Part shown: positions 1-6,067 of the stretch, piece by piece | How positions within the stretch are numbered: the first letter of the stretch is position 1 | How the letters are laid out: each line of letters starts with the position of its first letter | Origin: Bacteroidota bacterium | GTDB lineage: Bacteria; Bacteroidota; Bacteroidia; Chitinophagales; UBA2359 | Length of the DNA: 8,951 nucleotides | NCBI GenBank assembly: GCA_020629895.1 | Contig: JAHDCM010000131.1 | Location: 1-8,951, forward strand | Direction of reading: 5' to 3' | The notes under the pieces: generated by a model | Seen by the model: the letters and a program-made list of their open reading frames with translations, nothing else | Databases searched by the model: none | What the model was told of the DNA's origin: nothing | Made by a program: the position numbers and the translations under genes

Positions 1-17
1 AAAGCTAGTGCGGCTAC

Positions 18-172
18 GACTAGCAGGGCTGACAGCGGAAGACACTGCTAGGCGTAATAGCCGAACCGCTTTTCTACGAGACAACTACAAGCGGATAGCC
101 CGACAGGTATAGAAAAAGCGCAGTAACCATATTTCATGGTTATTGCGCTTTTTCTGTACCTGGCACGCCCAA
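18..172 (+). ncRNA. Candidate structured RNA-like element, left copy
   Basis: This element has a second, inverted copy at 8775-8943. Shared blocks are 18-33 (GACTAGCAGGGCTGAC), 37-52 (GGAAGACACTGCTAGG), 63-67 (GAACC), 82-103 (22 bases ending AGCGGATAGCCCGA) and 164-172 (CACGCCCAA). A 7-bp stem CTAGCAG/CTGCTAG (20-26 with 45-51) closes an 18-base loop. An outer stem CGGCTA/TAGCCG (11-16 with 58-63) encloses it; the right copy has a different pairing, AGCA/TGCT, in the equivalent place. The loop sequence GGGCT (26-30) can also pair with AGCCC (97-101), which would make a pseudoknot. A long hairpin (104-162) separates the last two conserved blocks. Conserved blocks plus changed but still paired stems suggest a structured RNA. 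A dispersed DNA repeat is the main alternative. The true 5' end may lie before the window. Confidence 0.5.
104..162. terminator. Long hairpin, likely bidirectional terminator
   Basis: The arms 104-130 and 136-162 pair over 27 bp around the loop ATTTC, with only two positions that become G-U pairs in RNA. The stem contains AAAAAGCGC on one side and GCGCTTTTT on the other, the usual A-tract/stem/T-tract layout of a terminator that works in both directions. On the plus strand it would end the candidate RNA at 18-103. On the minus strand it lies 93 bases past the stop codon of the DUF4407 gene and is the best terminator for that transcript. It also occupies the variable-hairpin position of the flanking element, so it may have a structural role beyond termination. 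Confidence 0.7.
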
Positions 173-177
173 CTAAT

Positions 178-209
178 GATGATTGAATGATAGGATGACA
201 GGATGATTA
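178..209. repeat. Short degenerate 8-bp tandem repeat
   Basis: Four imperfect copies of an 8-base unit stand in tandem: GATGATTG, AATGATAG, GATGACAG and GATGATTA. They lie between the left hairpin and the end of the DUF4407 gene, in its presumed 3' untranslated region. Part of the repeat (GACAGGAT, 197-204) can pair with ATCCTGTC at 234-241. No function is evident. Confidence 0.4.
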
Positions 210-254
210 GGTTGTGCTTATGTTAAAGACCGAATCCTGTCTAATTCCCTCCAA

Positions 255-1631
255 TCAATCTCTATTGACGCGGCTTCGTTTTTTGATTTCTTTCACAAAG
301 CTATACGGATCATCTTCGACCATTTGGATTTGCTCTTGTTTCCAAATTTCTAAGGCACGACGGGCGACTTCGGCTTGTGCCTGAAGAGTGAGGTCAATGA
401 GTTGTTTACGTTGTTCCTCGTGCTTCTCTGTTTTGTATTCGAGGGCAGCGAGGGCATAATCGTAAGGCCCGACTTTACTCGCCATTTTGGCAATGATTGG
501 AGCCGTTTCGATGATGAGGAAAATGAGGAATAGGAACCAGCTTGCTGCCTTTCGAGTGGTGGTAGATTGGTTGTAATTGTGCATGATGTCGATGCGACCA
601 AAGATACCACGATCAGCGGCATTGTTGATGACCATCAGTGAATCCATTACATTCCCTTTTTCTTTGAGACGGGTATTGAGTTGCTTGCTCACTAGTTGTT
701 GATCTTCACGAGCCGTAGCTAGTTGCAGGTTCAAGGAGTCTTTTAAGGTAACTAAAAAGTCTTTACTTTCTTGATCTAATCGCTGATATTCTTTTTTGCG
801 TTGATCTATTTGGTAGCGCGCATTTTGATTATTCTTTTTGAGCTGACTAATACGATTATAGCCTGCTTGCGTGATGGTGCGGCGTTCTACAAAATCGCTG
901 ACATTAGGATCGTAATACTCGGTTACTTCGGTATATTTATCGCTTTTTTTGTTCTCAATCCAGCGGATACTGCCCTTATTATCAGCGATTTCCTTCTCTT
1001 TTTTGCCTTTAAATGACTCGTAATTAGCCACGGCACGATCATAGTCGCGACGTAAGCGTACATAGTTAGAGTCCTCTTCGGCATGTTCGAGGAGGTAGCC
1101 AAAATTGGTGACTTGTTCTTTGCTACTTTCATTCATGGTTTGAAGGGAGCCAATGCCTAAGTCTTGATCGAGGCGACCTTGATCGGAGGCGTTTTTACCC
1201 TTTACATTATCAACGATTTGCGCGTTAATTTGATCTTCATAAAGCCATAGTTCGAGTGGTTTGGTAATGACTACCGAAATCACAATGGCTAGGGCAAAAC
1301 GCAGAAAGAGTAAGGCCCATTGGCGATTTTTCGAAAACTTCTTGTCTGGCATTCCAGTATCTTTCCGAATGGTAGAAATCAGCAAACGGTCGAGGCTGAA
1401 AATCAGAAAGGCCCAAAGGAGTCCGAAGCCGAGGGCATACCAATGTCCATTGGCATTCATTTCGAACATATAGTTCATGGCGAAACTGCCCGATATGAAG
1501 GCGAAAATAGCAGTCAGCAGTACGAGGGTACCGATGAGTGCGTGTTTATTATGTTCTGTGGGGCATTTCTCTAATAGTGTTTTATTAGAGGTTGCGCAAA
1601 ACCACAGGAAGTTTCTAAGCATCTTCCTCAT
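255..1631 (-). CDS. DUF4407 family inner-membrane protein with large coiled-coil loop
   Basis: This 458-residue protein fits the DUF4407 membrane family, whose function is unknown. The N-terminus (FLWFCATSNKTLLEKCPTE, then NKH) has the pattern typical of the family just before the first membrane helix. Hydrophobic segments lie at about 31-56, 63-85 (ending in the family-like SLDRLLI), 104-125 and 363-383 (LIFLIIETAPIIAKM, again family-like). The basic stretch at 88-103 after helix 2 should be cytoplasmic. This puts the N- and C-termini inside and the roughly 235-residue region 126-362, mostly charged predicted coiled coil, in the periplasm. The C-terminal 75 residues are a charged cytoplasmic helix. 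Length is normal for the family. The start at 1631 is the first ATG; an in-frame ATG at 1622 is possible, and no Shine-Dalgarno sequence decides between them. It is the last gene of the three and probably supplies the membrane anchor of the system (inference). Confidence 0.88.
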   Translation of the reverse strand: MRKMLRNFLWFCATSNKTLLEKCPTEHNKHALIGTLVLLTAIFAFISGSFAMNYMFEMNANGHWYALGFGLLWAFLIFSLDRLLISTIRKDTGMPDKKFSKNRQWALLFLRFALAIVISVVITKPLELWLYEDQINAQIVDNVKGKNASDQGRLDQDLGIGSLQTMNESSKEQVTNFGYLLEHAEEDSNYVRLRRDYDRAVANYESFKGKKEKEIADNKGSIRWIENKKSDKYTEVTEYYDPNVSDFVERRTITQAGYNRISQLKKNNQNARYQIDQRKKEYQRLDQESKDFLVTLKDSLNLQLATAREDQQLVSKQLNTRLKEKGNVMDSLMVINNAADRGIFGRIDIMHNYNQSTTTRKAASWFLFLIFLIIETAPIIAKMASKVGPYDYALAALEYKTEKHEEQRKQLIDLTLQAQAEVARRALEIWKQEQIQMVEDDPYSFVKEIKKRSRVNRD

Positions 1632-1743
1632 ATTATCTTTATTCAGTATGGGGTCGGTAGGTGAATTTAGGATTGGGAGAGGTGATAGTAACTCACCCCT
1701 AACCTCTCGGAGGAGGGGAATAATGTTTGCGTAATACAGACAT
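1632..1743. other. Intergenic gap with GC-rich nested inverted repeats
   Basis: This gap of 112 bases separates the TPR gene from the DUF4407 gene. It holds a C/G-rich palindromic cluster: CCCC (1696-1699) with GGGG (1715-1718) around CCTC (1703-1706) with GAGG (1710-1713). Overlapping this are GGTGA (1681-1685) with TCACC (1693-1697), and GAGAGG (1677-1682) with CCTCTC (1703-1708). These pairings compete with each other. Intergenic CCCCTAACC...GGGG palindromes of this look are common in Bacteroidota. It has no downstream T-tract on the minus strand, so it is not a clear terminator. It could stabilise the upstream mRNA or reduce read-through. No promoter is recognisable. Confidence 0.5.
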
Positions 1744-4700
1744 TTAGTTTAGCCCTTTATCCTTCATAATCTCATCTACGTCTAACTTATTAATGGATGT
1801 TTTTGCTCGTAGCTTTTCTAGCAAGTCATCTATTTCCTGTTCGGTAGTGCCGAGCTTGTCACTCAGATCAGGAATGGGGATATAGAGGCTTTTGATGTTA
1901 AGAAAAGCGGAGGTGTTCATTTCTAGTTTTTCAACTTCCTTGCCATATTGCTCTTGAGCAATGGCGCGACCACATTGGCGCACACATCGGCGAAGGTAAT
2001 CGGTTGGATTGATGGCTAAAGCCTTGAGATAGAGGTCTTTTGCCTTTTCAAACCGTTCTTTGGCACGAGAAGTGTTACGAACAGCGACTCCTTCTTTAAA
2101 TAATTCATCGGCCCGTTGGATGAAGGGCTGTGCTTTTTTATCTAAGAAGGCGTTGATTTGTTCAATTTTGTCTACAACTTTATCCAAGTCAGGACGTAAT
2201 TCGAGTACTTGTTCGTATTGTTCTCTTGCTTTAAGATAATTCTTTTCTTTTAGATATTCATTAGCGAGGCGATAATAACTATTGAGTTTATAGTTATCCA
2301 GTTTCCAGTACACCTCGTCAATTTTTACATCCAAGATGTTTAATCTTTCTTCGATGTAGATATGCATTCCGTTGTCCTTATATTGGATTTCGGGAGCTGC
2401 TTGGCGTGCTTCTTTGAAGAGGTTGTAAGCTTGTTGGAAGTGTTTGACAGCCTCATCAAAATTTTTGATTTGCCATTTTACGCGTCCTAATTCGTACTGC
2501 TCGTAAGCTTTCTTTTGAATTTGGCAAAACTCATGTACCAATTTACGTTCATGTACCATTGGCAGGTTGACCTCTAGCTCTTGGGCTTGGTCATAGAGTG
2601 CCATTGCCTCTTTGTACTCACTATTATAAATGTGACGATCTGCTTTTTGTAGCGCGATGTAGAAGTCACAAGCCTTTATTTTTTGTGAGCAGTTAACTGC
2701 TGGATGAAGATCGGTATAAATCTTCTTGGCTTCTTTATATTGTTTATTATCAAAGAACTCGTTGGCCGCTTTGAAGTGGTTATCGCCTTCGTAATCTTTG
2801 AGCTTGCGATTGATACTTTCGATACGGCTATTGAGGGTAATTCCCTTCCCATTTACAAGTGACTGGATAGGACCTTCATCTAGTTCTACTTTTTCTATGA
2901 TGCTGATGGCCTCTTGCATATTGGCAAGCGACTTTTGCAAGAAAGTAGCTGCCTTTTCAAAATGCTCATTTTTCCAATCTTCGGTACCTAGTTGGTACTG
3001 TTGGTCAGAGGTTTTTTCGAGTAGGCAGAAGTTGCAAATAGCGATGCGATCAACTACCATCTGTTGATTGAGTTCGTGCTTATGTAATTTTTCATAAGCC
3101 TCAATGGCTGCTTCGTAGTCTCTTTGTAAGAGCAAATTATCTGCCTCACTTAGGTCAATGAAAAATGCACACTTCTTGATATCGTCTGTACAATCAATAG
3201 CGGGGTGCAATTTTTCGTAGGCTTCTTTTGCAGCATTATAACGTTTACTGGCAAAGAGTTTATCGGCACCATTATAGTAGTTGGAAAGCTCTTCGCTATG
3301 CTCATCTAGTAGTTTGGTGACAATGTCTAATTTCTCAGACGCAAATTTGACAATTTTTTTGTCAGCAAACTGAATTTTGGGGTAAATATTTTTGACTTCT
3401 TTTAGTTCTCCAAGCAGTTTTTTTAGTTCATTGACCTTTTCCTCGTTGCTTTTCCGTTTTTCGGGGCTTTTCGTAGGTGTTGTATGGGTATTAAAGAGGC
3501 CTTTAAATTTATTCCAGACGCCATCTTGCTTGTCATCTGTTGTTTTTTCTTGTTTTGTTTCTGACAATTTTTGACTCACATATCGGTCGGTCAATTCATG
3601 TGCAGAGCCGCAAAAACGGACAATTGCCTGACGTTCTTCGACCAATTCGTGGTTGATTCGTGAGGCGCGTGCTTCTTGGTAAGCACTGGCAGCATCTTGA
3701 AAGGCGTGATCTAATAAGTAGGTATCTCCATTTCGAAGTTGGATATGGAAATTACAAGCCTTTATTTTTTCGGCACAATGGGGGGTGATAGGTAGAGCTT
3801 CGTATTGCTTTTTTGCTTGTAGGTATTTTTGGTCTGCAAAAAGCTTATCTGCTTCTTGATACTGTTTATTCAAGCGTTTTTGAATATCGCTGATGCTATT
3901 TTCGGTAGCGCGATGTGTATCTTCTACTAGTGCTAAGATGCTTTCATCACCAAATTGTACGGTAGGCTTTTCTTGTTGGGCATCTTTAAATTGAACGAGT
4001 GCTTTTTTGAAGATGGTAATAGCTTCGGGGTAGTTATTATTTTGCCATTTTTCAAGTCCTTCAGCCGTAGTATTGGCGGCCTTTGCTTGTGCAATACCAT
4101 AGCTACACGTTGCCATGCGCTCTTTTACCAAGCCAATTTGCAAGTTGTATTGTAATACCGCCTCATATAGGGGTAATGCCTTTTCGTATTGTTTATTGAG
4201 TAATAGTTGGTCAGCTTTTTCTAGTTCGATTTGAAAATCACAAGCGGCAATTTCTTGGCTACAATCAATTTTATCAGTGATTTGCTCAAATTGCTGTTTG
4301 GCTTTCAAAAATTTTCCTTGTTCAAAGAGAGCTAAAGTAGATTGGCGATATGTTTTGAATTTATTTTTGATTTGGAGCAATTGAGCATCCATTTCTTCGA
4401 AGTGTTCCTCAATGGTGAGGGCAAATTCACTTCCTCCTTGTTTCAAATCGGCTCCATAGAGTTTTGCTTCTTGGAGGGCTGTATAAGCTGCGTTGAGTTC
4501 ATTAACACTTTGTTCTTGATTCTCTGTCCACTTAAACATGCCACTTTGTAGCTGTTTGCTTCCTTTGCCTTCGAGGCTATAAAACTGGCTAATGAGTTTA
4601 CGCTCTCGGATAAGGTCATTGTCCACCTTGCAATTTTCAGCAATAGTGTATTGTTCAGCCGCTTCATCAAATTCATTATTGGATAAATGGGTATCTCCTT

Positions 4701-5838
4701 TTTCAACAGCAATAAAGAAATTACAGGTATTGATTTTGTCATTCACATCAATCACTGATGCGAGGGCGGTGTATTGCTTCTTTGCTGTTACGTAATTCTC
4801 TTCATTAAAGGATTTATTGGCTACTTTTCGGAAGCTCTCTAGCCCTTGTTGAATAAATTGAATTTTTTCATCTAATCCACGTAGTGCTTGTGAAAGCATC
4901 CCTTTCACTTGTTGATTGAGGAAACGTAGGGTAGGAGCTTGTGCTTTCGCGCTTTCGCAAACTTGCAGCACTTTCGCTAAGTCGCGTACTGATTTCTCTT
5001 CCTTTTCGTCTTGCCACTTTTCTGATAGGATACGGTATTGGTGAGAAGCTTGGTTTTCGAGGATGGCAAAATCACAAAAAGCCAGACGTTCTTCGACACG
5101 TTGGTTATTTTGTTCTGTTGCGAGGGCCATTTCATAATATTCGATGGCCTTTTCGAATTGGTCGTGCATAAGTGCTTGATCACCTTTGCTAACAGCTAGA
5201 AAGTAGCGGCATTGTAAGAGGTAATCAGAGCAATCAACAACAGGGTGGATGTCTTGAAAATTCTCTAAGGCACCATAGTAATCTTGTTCTTCAAATAGCT
5301 GAACGCCTACTTGGTAGAAGGAGTCAATGCCTTGTTTGAGTAATTGACAATTGTCATCCATGATTTGAAGTCGCTTACTAACAAAGGCTTTTCCATCGGG
5401 ATCTTGAATCACAACACCTTCTAGGCGATCTCTAGCAGTCTCATATAATTGTAATACAAAAGAGAGTTCTGCAGCAGATTTGGAGTAATTTTCCTTCTGC
5501 CAGCGTTCATTCATTTCTTGATACGCTTGGTGGGCTTCGTGAAAAGCGGAACAAAAATGACTGATGCTAATGCGTTCTTCTGCGAGGGTATTATTGAAAT
5601 TATAGTCCATTGCTTTGCGATAATGCTGAATGGACTTTTCATATTGTTGGTTGATAAAATATTCGTCTCCTTCCCCAATCAAAATATGGAAATCGCAGGC
5701 CTGTAAACGTTCTGAGCAGTCTACGGAGGCTTGTAAATCCATATAGATTTCCTTTGCCTTTCGGTAGTTTTGGGTAGTAAACAGGTGATTAGCCTGATTT
5801 AAAAAGAGGTCGATTTGTTGGTTTACCGAATCTTTCAT
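1744..5838 (-). CDS. Giant TPR protein with seven ~162-residue super-repeats
   Basis: This 1364-residue, highly charged, helical protein has no signal peptide or membrane segment, so it should be a cytoplasmic scaffold. The module starts, marked by the LF/SF/FF before a Q-x-Y-type motif, have their aromatic residue at 20, 182, 344, 505, 667, 862 and 1029. A degenerate eighth start is near 1195. Each module contains about three TPR-like hairpins (for example ANHLF..NYRKAKEIY, then GDEYFINQQYEKSIQHYRKA, then a W-containing ERWQKENY helix) plus a connecting helix. Most modules also carry a C-x6-C pair, an ER motif and a tryptophan. Residues 1235-1300 form further TPR-like helices. The tail at about 1316-1364 (IPIPDLSDKLGTTEQEIDDL, then LEKL) looks like a small helix-turn-helix or winged helix. 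TPRs bind proteins; its place between an Hsp70/actin-like ATPase and a membrane protein suggests it bridges them (inference). The start is the first ATG, 229 bases after the previous gene, without a clear Shine-Dalgarno. Confidence 0.85.
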   Translation of the reverse strand: MKDSVNQQIDLFLNQANHLFTTQNYRKAKEIYMDLQASVDCSERLQACDFHILIGEGDEYFINQQYEKSIQHYRKAMDYNFNNTLAEERISISHFCSAFHEAHQAYQEMNERWQKENYSKSAAELSFVLQLYETARDRLEGVVIQDPDGKAFVSKRLQIMDDNCQLLKQGIDSFYQVGVQLFEEQDYYGALENFQDIHPVVDCSDYLLQCRYFLAVSKGDQALMHDQFEKAIEYYEMALATEQNNQRVEERLAFCDFAILENQASHQYRILSEKWQDEKEEKSVRDLAKVLQVCESAKAQAPTLRFLNQQVKGMLSQALRGLDEKIQFIQQGLESFRKVANKSFNEENYVTAKKQYTALASVIDVNDKINTCNFFIAVEKGDTHLSNNEFDEAAEQYTIAENCKVDNDLIRERKLISQFYSLEGKGSKQLQSGMFKWTENQEQSVNELNAAYTALQEAKLYGADLKQGGSEFALTIEEHFEEMDAQLLQIKNKFKTYRQSTLALFEQGKFLKAKQQFEQITDKIDCSQEIAACDFQIELEKADQLLLNKQYEKALPLYEAVLQYNLQIGLVKERMATCSYGIAQAKAANTTAEGLEKWQNNNYPEAITIFKKALVQFKDAQQEKPTVQFGDESILALVEDTHRATENSISDIQKRLNKQYQEADKLFADQKYLQAKKQYEALPITPHCAEKIKACNFHIQLRNGDTYLLDHAFQDAASAYQEARASRINHELVEERQAIVRFCGSAHELTDRYVSQKLSETKQEKTTDDKQDGVWNKFKGLFNTHTTPTKSPEKRKSNEEKVNELKKLLGELKEVKNIYPKIQFADKKIVKFASEKLDIVTKLLDEHSEELSNYYNGADKLFASKRYNAAKEAYEKLHPAIDCTDDIKKCAFFIDLSEADNLLLQRDYEAAIEAYEKLHKHELNQQMVVDRIAICNFCLLEKTSDQQYQLGTEDWKNEHFEKAATFLQKSLANMQEAISIIEKVELDEGPIQSLVNGKGITLNSRIESINRKLKDYEGDNHFKAANEFFDNKQYKEAKKIYTDLHPAVNCSQKIKACDFYIALQKADRHIYNSEYKEAMALYDQAQELEVNLPMVHERKLVHEFCQIQKKAYEQYELGRVKWQIKNFDEAVKHFQQAYNLFKEARQAAPEIQYKDNGMHIYIEERLNILDVKIDEVYWKLDNYKLNSYYRLANEYLKEKNYLKAREQYEQVLELRPDLDKVVDKIEQINAFLDKKAQPFIQRADELFKEGVAVRNTSRAKERFEKAKDLYLKALAINPTDYLRRCVRQCGRAIAQEQYGKEVEKLEMNTSAFLNIKSLYIPIPDLSDKLGTTEQEIDDLLEKLRAKTSINKLDVDEIMKDKGLN
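2238..5811 (-). repeat. Seven tandem coding modules (about 486 bp each)
   Basis: The repeat is seen at protein level. The spacings between equivalent aromatic residues are 162, 162, 161, 162, 195, 167 and 167 residues. The Cys pair (C-x6-C) recurs at 41/48, 203/210, 526/533, 688/695, 883/890 and 1050/1057; module 3 keeps only C372, with V365 at the first position. The conserved tryptophan recurs at 113, 275, 437, 598, 955 and 1122, and is displaced in module 5. The constant length implies growth by duplication of a whole multi-TPR unit, followed by divergence. The copies differ strongly in DNA sequence, so the duplications are old. Confidence 0.8.
3439..3576 (-). other. Low-complexity insertion in TPR module 5
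   Basis: Residues about 755-800 of the TPR protein are rich in K, E, T, S and D and contain TKQEKTTDDKQDG and THTTPTKSPEKRKSNEEK. They sit where the other modules carry their conserved W-containing third TPR helix, and account for most of the 33-residue excess of this module (195 instead of 162). The stretch is likely a flexible linker or hinge splitting the scaffold into four-and-a-half plus two-and-a-half modules. A short hydrophobic patch, VWNKFKGLF (774-782), lies inside it and might be a displaced helix or a binding motif. Confidence 0.55.
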
Positions 5839-6067
5839 ACGGGTTTATTTCTTGTGGAACAACTAGTTCCAATATATTCAGAATCAATGATTCCTTAGCT
5901 TTTTTTCGTATGTGAGGTGATATTTCTAAATTGTTAACAAAACGTCATAAATTTCGTTAAAGTTTTTTGATTAATCATGAAAAAAGCTAAAAATTAAACA
6001 AATAATCAGATTATTATCAATATTGTTGTGTTTTCAGACGAATGAGTGCTGTACTACTGGCATATTC
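5839..6067. promoter_or_regulatory. AT-rich gap with a cluster of palindromes before the TPR gene
   Basis: These 229 bases contain no gene. They hold several exact palindromic sites: GGAAC/GTTCC (5856-5870, 5-base centre), GAATCA-A-TGATTC (5881-5893), TTGTTAACAA (5931-5940), TGATTAATCA (5968-5977) and AATAATC-A-GATTATT (6001-6015). A wider 11-bp inverted repeat pairs 5895-5905 (TTAGC plus six T) with 5980-5990. The last palindrome, followed on the minus strand by T-rich sequence, could be a weak terminator for the ATPase gene. The others could be operators or mRNA hairpins for the TPR gene. AT-rich DNA makes short palindromes by chance, so only the cluster is notable. No Bacteroidota-type TAnnTTTG promoter with a proper upstream element could be fixed with confidence. 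Confidence 0.4.

Noticed and set aside
178..209. Tandem 8-bp units as a CRISPR-like or iteron array.
   Set aside because: The units are too short and degenerate, without spacers, and no replication or Cas gene is near.
801..1574. Plus-strand ORFs of 70-85 residues antisense to the DUF4407 gene, some with hydrophobic stretches.
   Set aside because: The hydrophobicity comes from the complement of charged coiled-coil and membrane codons; there are no start signals and no family likeness.
2798..5706. Several plus-strand ORFs of 60-89 residues within the TPR gene.
   Set aside because: They lie antisense to a clearly coding, repeat-containing frame and have low-complexity Ser/Phe-rich products typical of shadow frames.
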